From: Candidatus Aerophobota bacterium
Lineage (GTDB): Bacteria; Aerophobota; Aerophobia; Aerophobales; B3-G15
Assembly: GCA_021162265.1 (NCBI GenBank)
Contig: JAGGZA010000135.1
Span: forward strand, 1 to 14,069
Reading direction: 5' to 3'
Length of the DNA: 14,069 nucleotides
Position numbers and translations under genes: made by a program. Each line of letters starts with the position of its first letter. The first letter of the stretch is position 1. The notes beneath the pieces are model-generated. The model was given only the letters and a program-made list of their open reading frames with translations, did not search any database and was not told the DNA's origin. Below, piece after piece: positions 1-6,142 of the stretch.

Positions 1-1
1 C

Positions 2-240
2 TCCCTCCACAGTGACTTTCTCCGATATTACCTGTATGAGGCGATTTAAACATGGCAACAGTCTTTGAGGCAAGAGGGAAAAGTCCTGTTAAAGGTCCTA
101 TCGCAAATATAAATAGATCGTACTACTCCAGTCCTGCTTCGCCATGTACTCTCGCACAGGCAAACATACAACTCTGGCAACCAACACATCTTTCTGTACC
201 TTTCCACCGCTAATCTCATAATTTTACCTTTTAAAATCAA
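2..240 (-). pseudogene. Decayed N-terminus of a tungsten-type aldehyde:ferredoxin oxidoreductase (partial)
   Basis: No single frame is open, but reading the minus strand across frames recovers the start of an aldehyde ferredoxin oxidoreductase. The first frame gives KGKIMRL, like the family's GKILRVDL start. A shift into another frame gives SGGKVQKDVL, like STGKVEKEVL. A third frame gives GEAGLE-stop-YDLFIFAIGPLTG followed by KSPHTGNIGESHCGG, matching the family pattern IFATGPLTG...KSPLTGxIGESxxGG. IFAIGPLTG lies at 84-110. The roughly 20 residues the family normally has between the GRGL-type segment and IFA are missing, and there is an in-frame stop. I therefore call at least two frameshifts, a stop and an internal deletion. 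The gene runs off the left edge, so the rest is not visible. Intact enzymes oxidise aldehydes to acids with ferredoxin using a tungstopterin; this copy should be inactive. It lies downstream of the alcohol dehydrogenase on the same strand. Confidence 0.65.
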
Positions 241-243
241 TAT

Positions 244-258
244 ATAAGTTTAACTTAT
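244..258. repeat. Small palindrome upstream of the oxidoreductase relic
   Basis: ATAAGTT and AACTTAT form 7-bp perfect arms around one base, just upstream (minus strand) of the decayed oxidoreductase reading frame. It could be an old operator or simply AT-rich chance. The rest of 241-394 holds no gene that I can support. Confidence 0.25.
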
Positions 259-394
259 CTTGCAGAGGGCACAGAGATAGAAGAGAAAAAGCTGGAATGC
301 AAGACATTAATAACATCTTCTACTTTTTTCTTCTTAAAGAAAGGTCTCTTTGTTACACCAAGAAAAGTCATAGGGAGAAAAACGGATGGCAACT

Positions 395-1423
395 TCAATC
401 AGATATCCTTAAGACAGCAGCTCCTCTAATTTTTCCTTGCTTAAGTAAGATCAAAGCCTTATTAGCCTCTTCTAACTTGAACTCCTGTACTTCGGGTAAT
501 ATGGGAATCTCTGCAGCTAAGGGTAAAAATTCCTGAGCATCTCTTCTTGTGATATTAGCTACGCTCTTTAATTCTTTTTCATGCCAGATATGAGTTGCAT
601 AATTTAGTTTTAAAAGATACTCCCTGTCCTTTTCTTCCTTTCTGATAGCGTTTATAATAATTCTCCCTCCTTTTTGTAACACCCGCAAAGCTTCCACTAC
701 AGGCTGCCAGGCAGGGGTAAAATCAATACCACAGTTAATTTTTTCAGGAGGTGTATCTTCTGTTGCTCCTACCCAGTCAGCTCCCAATTTTCTGGCTAAA
801 TTTTGATGTGCCTTTTGATGAGGTCTGGTAAAGACAAATATCTTTGAGTTAGGATACTTATACTTAACTATCTGAATAACAATATGAGCTGATGCCCCAA
901 AACCATAAAGACCAATAATTTGACCATCCTGGAGATTGGTTAATCTCAAAGCCCTGTAACCAATTGCTCCCGCACAAAGCAAGGGAGATGCCTGAGTATC
1001 CGAAAATCTTTCAGGAATAGGATAAGCGAATTCCTCTGAAACCAGGGTAAATTCTGCATAACCACCATCAACATCGCAACCTGTTCCCTTAAACTCGGGG
1101 CAAAGATTTTCTTCTTCTCCCTTACAAAAATTGCATTTTCCACAGGCAGAATGTATCCAGGCAATACCTACTCTATCCCCCTCCCTGAATTTTACAGCTT
1201 CCGGACCTAACTTCTCCACCCTTCCCACAATTTCGTGACCAAGAATTATAGGAAGCCTTGGTTGAAGTCTTCCCTCAATCTCGTCAAGTTCTGTATGACA
1301 AACTCCGCAAGCAAGAACCCTTACCAGAATCTCATTGGAATCAGGTTCAGGAATTGGCAGCTCAGTCATTATTAGGGGTTCCTGTTCCACTGGCATTATT
1401 TTTCTAAGTACCATTGCCCTCAT
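395..1423 (-). CDS. Zinc-dependent alcohol dehydrogenase, medium-chain family (AdhP/cinnamyl-alcohol-dehydrogenase-like)
   Basis: This 342-residue protein is a cytosolic NAD(P)-dependent alcohol dehydrogenase interconverting alcohols and aldehydes. The catalytic zinc ligands are visible as C39 (LACGVCH), H63 in GHE and probably C150. The structural zinc site is complete, with C94, C97, C100 and C108 in a C-x2-C-x2-C-x7-C layout. The Rossmann fold follows, with GLYGFGASAH at about 171-180. FTR after the second strand, an Arg where NAD enzymes usually have Asp, hints at NADP(H). Length is normal for the family. The ATG is preceded by AAGGGAGAG at a good distance, although a second Met (residue 4) is also possible. 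A strong minus-strand promoter sits about 60 bp upstream. The decayed aldehyde oxidoreductase behind it suggests a former alcohol/aldehyde/acid module. Substrate not determinable. Confidence 0.93.
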   Translation of the reverse strand: MRAMVLRKIMPVEQEPLIMTELPIPEPDSNEILVRVLACGVCHTELDEIEGRLQPRLPIILGHEIVGRVEKLGPEAVKFREGDRVGIAWIHSACGKCNFCKGEEENLCPEFKGTGCDVDGGYAEFTLVSEEFAYPIPERFSDTQASPLLCAGAIGYRALRLTNLQDGQIIGLYGFGASAHIVIQIVKYKYPNSKIFVFTRPHQKAHQNLARKLGADWVGATEDTPPEKINCGIDFTPAWQPVVEALRVLQKGGRIIINAIRKEEKDREYLLKLNYATHIWHEKELKSVANITRRDAQEFLPLAAEIPILPEVQEFKLEEANKALILLKQGKIRGAAVLRISD

Positions 1424-1482
1424 TATACTCTCCCTTACTTAATTAAAAAATATTAAAAAGAAGAGTAAACTTAATTTGACAC

Positions 1483-1512
1483 ATTATATAAAAAAAAGCT
1501 AACCTATGTCAA
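1483..1512 (-). promoter_or_regulatory. Sigma-70-type promoter for the alcohol dehydrogenase gene
   Basis: On the minus strand TTGACA (1512-1507) and TATAAT (1488-1483) are both perfect consensus hexamers, 18 bp apart. The spacer holds a run of about nine T. Predicted transcription start is near 1476, giving a 5' leader of about 50 nt before the ATG at 1423. Confidence 0.75.
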
Positions 1513-1588
1513 ACAATATTGGCTCTATGATAAAAATTGTGATTGCGAATTTCCAACCACATGGTTTAACATACACCTTTTCTAAAAT

Positions 1589-1617
1589 TTGACATTTGGA
1601 AAACAATTGTATATAAT
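1589..1617 (+). promoter_or_regulatory. Perfect-consensus sigma-70 promoter for the RRM protein gene
   Basis: TTGACA (1589-1594) and TATAAT (1612-1617) match the consensus exactly, with the ideal 17-bp spacer. It lies back to back with the alcohol dehydrogenase promoter. Predicted start is near 1624, about 200 nt before the RRM start codon. Confidence 0.8.
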
Positions 1618-1623
1618 CCATAA

Positions 1624-1826
1624 ACATTGTGATTTTTGGTAGTCAGAGTAACTAAAATTAACTTTAAGGCTGCTCGTTTCCTCCTAAGAGCTTATTCTTA
1701 AAAATAGCTTACCCTGCTGGCAAAAATCCGTAAGGTTATTTTATAATAATTAACATTTTGGATTTTTGTATAACCAGGAATAAATAAAATGTCACTACCT
1801 TAAGGCAGTGTATAAAAGGAGAGAAG
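1624..1826 (+). promoter_or_regulatory. Long 5' leader of the RRM protein mRNA, possible post-transcriptional control
   Basis: About 200 nt separate the predicted transcription start from the RRM ATG, with no convincing ORF. A stem-loop at 1793-1810 (CACTACC, loop TTAA, GGCAGTG, one A/C mismatch) ends just 5' of the SD at about 1815-1822. A pyrimidine stretch, TTTCCTCCT at 1677-1685, could pair with that SD. CTTAC and GTAAG further form a weak 5-bp pair around 1710-1735. Long leaders are known on cold-induced RNA-binding protein genes; regulation of this one is inference. Confidence 0.45.
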
Positions 1827-2105
1827 ATGGAGAAGAAACTCTATGTAGGAAATCTTTCCTACAAGGTAACCGAAGATGATCTCAAGGATCTCTTCAAGGA
1901 ATTTGGGGCAGTAACTGAGGTTAGTTTAATTACCGATCGAGCTACGGGAAGGTCTCGAGGTTTTGGTTTTGTAGAATTTAGCTCAAGTGACGATGCAGAC
2001 AAAGCTATTAAGTCCTGTAACGGGAAATTGGTTCAGGGCAGAAAAATTGTTGTCAGTGAAGCTCGACCACGAAAGAACAGTGGACATCGCTCTCGACAGT
2101 ATTAA
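1827..2105 (+). CDS. Small RRM-type RNA-binding protein
   Basis: A 92-residue single RNA-recognition-motif protein. RNP2 is LYVGNL at 5-10 and RNP1 is RGFGFVEF at 44-51, with the exposed aromatics (Y6, F46, F48) that stack on RNA bases. Strand and helix spacing match a complete RRM with little beyond it. A short basic Arg/Lys tail (79-92) replaces the Gly-rich tail seen in many cyanobacterial Rbp proteins. It should bind single-stranded RNA in the cytoplasm, probably as a chaperone or mRNA regulator. It is a stand-alone gene with its own consensus promoter, a strong SD (AAGGAGAG) and a large inverted repeat behind it. The promoter strength suggests an abundant protein. RNA targets cannot be told from sequence. 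Confidence 0.93.
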   Translation: MEKKLYVGNLSYKVTEDDLKDLFKEFGAVTEVSLITDRATGRSRGFGFVEFSSSDDADKAIKSCNGKLVQGRKIVVSEARPRKNSGHRSRQY

Positions 2106-2116
2106 ACTTTGTCAAG

Positions 2117-2223
2117 ATAAAAAGTACACATCTTTGAAATGGTGATTGTTTTCAGCGATAATTAATTCTTTAGCTTTAAACAATCACCATTTCACCAATA
2201 TAAGTATGTTTGTCACTTTTTAT
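2117..2223. repeat. Large inverted repeat between convergent genes (bidirectional terminator or MITE-like)
   Basis: The inner arms are 17 bp and perfect: 2135-2151 (TGAAATGGTGATTGTTT) and 2178-2194, around a 26-nt loop. Outside these, ATAAAAAGT at 2117-2125 is mirrored by ACTTTTTAT at 2215-2223, with unequal, partly similar connectors. The right end overlaps the last codons and stop of the phospholipase-D-like gene. It lies exactly between convergent 3' ends, which suits transcript termination or 3'-end protection on both strands. It lacks the GC-rich stem followed directly by a U run of a classic intrinsic terminator. No target-site duplication is visible. Confidence 0.7.
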
Positions 2224-2731
2224 TCCACAGCATTTCAAACTCCTCCTCATATCTACTTGCTATTACAGGATCTTTAATTATTAAAAGATTCTCATTATTT
2301 CTTTCCTCGGCAGATAAAGTCCAATTGTAAGAACCAGTTATAACTACCTTTTTATCAATAATACAAAATTTGTGATTCATTGTCCCCTTTCCACTACTAT
2401 ACCTTACTTCTATTTGGTTTTCCGCAAGATAACGAGACTGACTTGATTTTAAACCTCTTTGCTTTTTATCAAGATAAACCCTCACCTTTATTCCCCTACT
2501 CCTGGCCTCTATAAGTGCATTAGCAAGACTTTCGTTGGTAAAATAGAACATTGCTACATCCACAGAGGATAATGCCTGTCCGAGTTCCTCAACAATGAAC
2601 TTTTCGGGGCTATCAGATGGAGAAAAATAAACTTCAATTGAAGCAAAACTAACAGTAGAAGCTAAAAGAAAAAATAATACCAGTATCCAGCTAACTTTTA
2701 TCCAGAAGTTTTCCCTGTGAGTTATAGCCAT
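2213..2731 (-). CDS. Secreted phospholipase-D-like (HKD family) protein, possible nuclease with altered catalytic motif
   Basis: This 172-residue protein has an N-terminal signal segment: basic N-region, hydrophobic core at about 13-29, likely cleavage after SFA at 28-30. It should therefore be exported or membrane-anchored. The mature part is one PLD domain, like the single-motif Nuc and PLD6-type nucleases that work as dimers. The C-terminal motif is MNHKFCIIDKK...TGSYNWT, followed by NNENLLII. The family motif is H-x-K-x4-D. Here K121 and D126 are in register, but the residue two before the Lys is N119, with a His at 120. The catalytic His thus appears replaced or displaced by one. Activity is uncertain. 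The ATG has only a weak purine stretch before it. It is convergent with the RRM gene. Family confidence is high; biochemical role is not. Confidence 0.85.
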   Translation of the reverse strand: MAITHRENFWIKVSWILVLFFLLASTVSFASIEVYFSPSDSPEKFIVEELGQALSSVDVAMFYFTNESLANALIEARSRGIKVRVYLDKKQRGLKSSQSRYLAENQIEVRYSSGKGTMNHKFCIIDKKVVITGSYNWTLSAEERNNENLLIIKDPVIASRYEEEFEMLWNKK

Positions 2732-2793
2732 TTTTCTTGTCTTTATTATTTAAAATTTTTGCTAACTAAGACTATCCCCTGTAAGAATGTACT

Positions 2794-2821
2794 TTGACAA
2801 CCCCTGCATCTTTATTATATT
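2794..2821 (+). promoter_or_regulatory. Putative sigma-70 promoter for the iron-sulfur flavoprotein gene
   Basis: TTGACA (2794-2799) is followed after 16 bp by TATATT (2816-2821). This would give a leader of about 125 nt before the GTG at 2955. The -35 is perfect; the -10 is approximate within an AT-rich run. Nothing else in 2732-2954 is recognisable. Confidence 0.5.
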
Positions 2822-2954
2822 TTTGATATTACCCTTATAGCTATTGCACAATCGCATCTTACTAACATTAAAGATTAGAGTCAAGGCATCTACAAAACTC
2901 ATAAACCACGGTTCGGTGCATTTAATTTAATTAAAGAATAAAAAAGGAGGAGAT

Positions 2955-3557
2955 GTGGCTCGACCAATGAGAAAAGTCCTTGTAATTTATGGAAGCCCCA
3001 GAGAAGATGGAAATACAGACATTCTTCTTGAGGAAATTGTGAGAGGTATAAAAAAAGAGAAAAACAAAAATATGGAAGTTGAGAAAGTTTATTTACGTAA
3101 ACTTTGCATTTATCCCTGTAGAGAGTGCAGAGCATGCGATAAAACTGGTAGGTGTATAATAGAGGATGATATGCAGAAACTACATGCAAAGTTTTTAGAA
3201 GCAGATTGGATTATCCTGGGTTCTCCCATATTTTTTTATAGTGTCACCGCAAATGTTAAAGCTATGATTGATAGATGTCAGGCTCTCTGGGCAAGAAAGT
3301 ATCTTTTAAGGGAACATCCGGGAGAAAAACCAAAAGAGAAAAGAGGAGGGTGGTTTGTTTGCGTTGGTGCTACTCGAGGGAAAAAACTTTTTGAAGGAGC
3401 ATCTCTCACGGTAAAGTACTTCTTTGACACAACAGGTGTCCCTTACAGGGGAGAGTTGCTGGTAAGAGGAATTGACAAAAAAGGAGAAGTATTAAATCAT
3501 CCGGATGTTTTATCCAGGGCGTATAGCCTGGGTGAAAATATAGCTTCCCTGTCTTAA
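2955..3557 (+). CDS. Iron-sulfur flavoprotein / NADPH-dependent FMN reductase family
   Basis: A 200-residue flavodoxin-fold protein. The FMN phosphate-binding loop is YGSPREDGNT (12-21). The second flavin-binding segment is GSPIFFYSVTANVKAMIDR (89-107). A compact cysteine cluster, C55-x2-C58-x2-C61-x5-C67, preceded by C51, matches the 4Fe-4S motif of iron-sulfur flavoproteins, which pass single electrons between ferredoxin and FMN. They are typical of anaerobes and are often linked to oxygen or oxidative stress. The start is taken as GTG at 2955 because AGGAGG lies just upstream at 2945-2950; the ATG at 2967 is too far from it. It is a single gene, convergent with endonuclease III with only 15 bp between stops. 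Electron partner unknown. Confidence 0.88.
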   Translation: MARPMRKVLVIYGSPREDGNTDILLEEIVRGIKKEKNKNMEVEKVYLRKLCIYPCRECRACDKTGRCIIEDDMQKLHAKFLEADWIILGSPIFFYSVTANVKAMIDRCQALWARKYLLREHPGEKPKEKRGGWFVCVGATRGKKLFEGASLTVKYFFDTTGVPYRGELLVRGIDKKGEVLNHPDVLSRAYSLGENIASLS

Positions 3558-3572
3558 AATATCTTAAAATAC

Positions 3573-4229
3573 CTATCTACTTTTTTTAACCCCCACCCTT
3601 TTGCAGAACTCTTGAAGAACACATTCACTGCAAAAGGGTGCTATTGGCCTGCATATCCTCTGACCAAAACTTACAAGGAGACTGTTAAACTCTATCCAGT
3701 AATCCTCAGGTAGTTTTTTTCTCAGTACAAATTCTGTATCTTCTGGACTCTTCGTATTGACATATCCCCATCTATTCGTTATACGGTGCACATGGGTATC
3801 TACACATATCCCTGGCTTACCAAACCCCAGAGTTAAAACAAGGTTTGCTGTTTTTCTCCCTACACCAGGTAAAGATAAAAGTTCTTCTAATTTAGAAGGA
3901 ACATCTCCTCTGTATTTTTCAATGAGAATTTCACATACCTTTTTTATATTTTTTGCCTTAATTCTGTAAAAGCCAACAGGATAGATGGCTTCCTGGATCT
4001 GTCTGGTGGAAAGCCTGGCTATCCCCCTTGAATCTGGAGCCATATTAAAAAGTCTCTCTGAAGCTCTGCGGGTTACCTCATCCTTTGTCCTGAGACTCAA
4101 CATACAGGAAATTAATACTTTAAAAGGATCTTTTGTCCCCGTGGCAATCCTTGTGACAGATGGAGGATCCCATCCTTGAACCTCATCTTTCAATATTCTC
4201 ATTACCCTGTGTATATCTTTTTCTTCCAA
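3573..4229 (-). CDS. nth: Endonuclease III (DNA glycosylase/AP lyase)
   Basis: This base-excision repair enzyme removes oxidised pyrimidines and nicks at abasic sites. The helix-hairpin-helix LPGVGRKTA (about 120-128) contains the catalytic Lys (K126), and the catalytic Asp (D144) is in VDTHVHR. The C-terminal 4Fe-4S loop is complete: C-x6-C-x2-C-x5-C at 193, 200, 203 and 209. A TTG start at 4229 is chosen because AAGGAG (4240-4235) sits 5 nt before it. The in-frame GTG at 4235 overlaps that SD, so it is less likely; it would add two residues. The segment MLSLRTKD replaces the LLSAQATD of E. coli, a variant I associate with other lineages of the family. The gene lies about 20 bp behind the beta-hydroxyacid dehydrogenase on the same strand, so they are probably co-transcribed though functionally unrelated. 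Confidence 0.95.
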   Translation of the reverse strand: MEEKDIHRVMRILKDEVQGWDPPSVTRIATGTKDPFKVLISCMLSLRTKDEVTRRASERLFNMAPDSRGIARLSTRQIQEAIYPVGFYRIKAKNIKKVCEILIEKYRGDVPSKLEELLSLPGVGRKTANLVLTLGFGKPGICVDTHVHRITNRWGYVNTKSPEDTEFVLRKKLPEDYWIEFNSLLVSFGQRICRPIAPFCSECVLQEFCKRVGVKKSR

Positions 4230-4248
4230 ATCCACTCCTTGAAATCAC

Positions 4249-5127
4249 TCAATCCATCCCTGCCATATGTTTAAGAGCAAGATACAAAGCCTGAGTTCCT
4301 TTTCTGCCAGCACCAAGAGCCTGAACTGAAATGTATAACTGGTGAACAAGGGCAAGTCCTGGCAGAGATAGTTGCATCCTTTTAGCTTCTTCAAGCGCAA
4401 TACCCATATCTTTAACGAAGTGGTCTACAAAGAATCCTGGCTCCATATCACCTTTTAAAATTCTGGGAGCAAGGTTATCAAGACTCCAGCAACCAGCAGC
4501 TCCTCCGGATATTGATTTTAACATTGTTTCAAGGTCCAATCCTGCTTTCACACCGTATATCAGTGCCTCTACCATTCCAACCATTGTTCCTGCAATTTGT
4601 ATTTGATTGCACATTTTTGTGTGTTGACCTGCACCAGGACCTCCCTGCAAAATAACTGTTTTACCCAACCTCTCCAGAATAGGCCTTGCAGCAATAAAAG
4701 CCTCTTTTTCTCCACCAACCATTATAGAAAGTGTGGCATTGCGAGCCCCAACATCTCCACCTGATACTGGAGCATCAAGAGAAAGCACCCCTCTCTCTTT
4801 CAGGGCATTCGCAATTTCAACAGCAAGAGTCGGCCTGCTCGTTGTAAAATCAATAAAAATAGACCCTGCTTTAATCGTATTTATAACACCTTCCTTACCG
4901 AAAACAACTTCCTGTAAATCTTGAGGATAGCCAACCATGGTACAGACAAAATCCTTATCTTTAGCCGCTTCCTGAGGAGAATTTGCCCATTCCGCTCCAG
5001 CTTCAAGGAGCTGCTTTGCTTTGCTTTTTGTTCTTGTAAAAATCGTGAGCCTATGTCCTGCCTCTATCAGGTGGTGAGCCATAGGACGACCCATAACTCC
5101 TGTGCCTATCCATCCAATAGTGCTCAT
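4249..5127 (-). CDS. NAD-binding beta-hydroxyacid dehydrogenase (3-hydroxyisobutyrate dehydrogenase / tartronate semialdehyde reductase family)
   Basis: A 292-residue cytosolic oxidoreductase acting on beta-hydroxyacids and their semialdehydes. Dinucleotide binding is IGWIGTGVMGRPMA (4-17). The substrate-binding signature is DAPVSGGDVGA (118-128). The catalytic Lys is K171 in GAGQHTKMCNQ, with N174 following, and a conserved C-terminal segment FFVDHFVKDM (232-241) supplies K239. TR at 31-32 after the second strand (FTRTKSK) suggests NADP(H) rather than NAD(H). The ATG has AGGAGG at ideal spacing and a minus-strand promoter about 50-80 bp upstream. It is divergent from the GntR regulator, so that regulator may control it. 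In sugar-acid degradation such enzymes reduce tartronate semialdehyde to glycerate, but 3-hydroxyisobutyrate, succinic semialdehyde or glyoxylate are equally possible substrates. Confidence 0.9.
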   Translation of the reverse strand: MSTIGWIGTGVMGRPMAHHLIEAGHRLTIFTRTKSKAKQLLEAGAEWANSPQEAAKDKDFVCTMVGYPQDLQEVVFGKEGVINTIKAGSIFIDFTTSRPTLAVEIANALKERGVLSLDAPVSGGDVGARNATLSIMVGGEKEAFIAARPILERLGKTVILQGGPGAGQHTKMCNQIQIAGTMVGMVEALIYGVKAGLDLETMLKSISGGAAGCWSLDNLAPRILKGDMEPGFFVDHFVKDMGIALEEAKRMQLSLPGLALVHQLYISVQALGAGRKGTQALYLALKHMAGMD

Positions 5128-5176
5128 TTACTCCTCCTTTTTATTACTTTAGCTAATTGCCAAATTAAGATATAAT

Positions 5177-5205
5177 ATTATACTAAATTTTCATCATAGT
5201 CTCAA
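5177..5205 (-). promoter_or_regulatory. Sigma-70-type promoter for the beta-hydroxyacid dehydrogenase-nth pair
   Basis: On the minus strand TTGAGA (5205-5200, five of six consensus bases) and TATAAT (5182-5177) are 17 bp apart. The -10 lies inside a perfect 12-bp AT palindrome (5171-5182). Predicted start is near 5170, about 43 nt before the ATG. Confidence 0.6.
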
Positions 5206-5259
5206 TAAGTTATAAGCACAAATTGCAAAATATCTCTATTTTCTGCATAAGCTTTCCCC

Positions 5260-5290
5260 TTGACAATATTTGTTGTATATGGTATATAAT
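5260..5290 (+). promoter_or_regulatory. Sigma-70-type promoter for the GntR regulator gene
   Basis: TTGACA at 5260-5265 is followed by TATATAAT at 5283-5290. The spacer is 17 bp to TATATA or 19 bp to TATAAT. The transcript would start about 40 nt before the regulator ATG at 5335. Confidence 0.65.
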
Positions 5291-5306
5291 ATGCACAGTA
5301 CCATAT
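5277..5306. promoter_or_regulatory. Inverted repeat over the GntR promoter, candidate operator
   Basis: ATATGGTA (5277-5284) and TACCATAT (5299-5306) are perfect 8-bp arms separated by 14 bp. The repeat covers the -10 region and probable start site, so a bound protein would block initiation. Autoregulation through such a site is common in the GntR family, and the adjacent FCD regulator is the obvious candidate. The spacing is longer than in many FadR-type operators, and I found no second clear copy upstream of the isomerase or aldehyde dehydrogenase genes. Confidence 0.45.
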
Positions 5307-5334
5307 CACACAAGGAAAATATAAAAAAATAAGA

Positions 5335-5997
5335 ATGGCAAAAGCAAGTTTAATCAAACATTTAAGTCTTAGTGAAAAGATATACGAGGTTCTAAAAGAT
5401 CAGATAATCAACGAGGAATTAAAACCCGGACAGCGTTTGCTGGATGACAGGTTAGCATCCATATTCGGGGTAAGCAGGACTCCCGTAAGAGAGGCTTTAA
5501 CTCGTCTTGCAAGTGAAGGTCTGGTAGAAATTGTTCCTCGAAGCGGCGTATACGTAAAGAAATTAACAAAAGAGGAAGTTGAAGAAATATATGAGGTGAG
5601 GGAAGTCCTGGAAAGTCTGGCTGCAAGAAGAGCAGCTGAATTTATGCCTGAAAGACAGATAAAACAATTACTTATACTTCTGGAAAAAGCAAAAGCATCA
5701 GTAGAAAAAGACCTTGTTAAAGCTCATATAGATTTAGATGTGAGACTCCACGATTTAATTATAGAAAACTGCCATAATAAAACGCTCGCTACAATCATGA
5801 CTAACCTGTACACTCTTATTCATGTTTTTAGAGTTCGCGTGGGAAAAAACAAACAAATAGCAAAACGAGCTACTGAAGAACATGGAGCTATTTTAGAGGC
5901 TATTAGAAAAAGGGATCCGGATAAAGCAGAGAAAGCAATGAGAGAGCATATCCAGAAGTCAAGAAGCTATATTTATGATATGAAAATTATTACTTAA
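5335..5997 (+). CDS. GntR-family transcriptional regulator, FadR/FCD subfamily
   Basis: A 220-residue DNA-binding regulator. The N-terminal winged helix-turn-helix spans about 13-76, with the family signature LASIFGVSRTPVREALTRL at 40-58 and the wing VPRSGVYVKKL at 67-77. The C-terminal all-helical FCD ligand domain carries the usual metal ligands: D135 and H139 (DVRLH), H183 (EEHGAI) and H205 (MREHI). Such domains bind metal plus a carboxylate, typically a sugar acid or organic acid, which fits the surrounding dehydrogenases. The ATG has no good SD at normal spacing. The gene heads the plus-strand utilisation cluster, divergent from the beta-hydroxyacid dehydrogenase, with an inverted repeat over its own promoter. 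Effector not predictable. Confidence 0.93.
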   Translation: MAKASLIKHLSLSEKIYEVLKDQIINEELKPGQRLLDDRLASIFGVSRTPVREALTRLASEGLVEIVPRSGVYVKKLTKEEVEEIYEVREVLESLAARRAAEFMPERQIKQLLILLEKAKASVEKDLVKAHIDLDVRLHDLIIENCHNKTLATIMTNLYTLIHVFRVRVGKNKQIAKRATEEHGAILEAIRKRDPDKAEKAMREHIQKSRSYIYDMKIIT

Positions 5998-6023
5998 TTT
6001 TCGTTCAAAAAATAAAAAATAAA

Positions 6024-6093
6024 GGGCCTCTAAGATGGCAAACTGACAAAATAAGATTTAAAACCTGTCGGAATTTTGGATAGGAAGAGGCTC
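6024..6093 (+). promoter_or_regulatory. Possible structured leader before the fucose-isomerase-like gene
   Basis: Nested complementary segments lie in the 145-bp gap between the GntR and isomerase genes. GGGCCTCT (6024-6031) pairs with AGAGGCTC (6086-6093), 8 bp with one G-U. Inside it, CTGACA (6043-6048) pairs with TGTCGG (6066-6071), 6 bp with one G-U. It could be a leader RNA element or a weak terminator/processing site. I do not recognise it as a known riboswitch class, and no clear promoter is visible in the gap. Confidence 0.3.
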
Positions 6094-6142
6094 AAAGGAC
6101 ACAAAAGAGGGAGAAATCTATAACAAAAGAAAGGATGAAAAA

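Noticed and set aside
46..240. 64-codon open frame on the minus strand
   Set aside because: Only its first residues match the aldehyde ferredoxin oxidoreductase start; conserved motifs continue in other frames, so it is part of a pseudogene and not a separate gene.
297..536. 79-codon plus-strand frame overlapping the end of the alcohol dehydrogenase gene
   Set aside because: It is mostly antisense to a clear enzyme gene, has no good SD, and its composition looks random.
3540..3600. Terminator between the convergent iron-sulfur flavoprotein and endonuclease III genes
   Set aside because: The 15-bp gap and its flanks are T-rich but show no stem of useful length.
4921..5175. 84-codon plus-strand frame
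   Set aside because: Antisense to the N-terminus of the beta-hydroxyacid dehydrogenase, without SD or recognisable motif.
5171..5182. 12-bp AT palindrome as an operator
   Set aside because: It consists only of A and T and overlaps the -10 hexamer, so base composition explains it.
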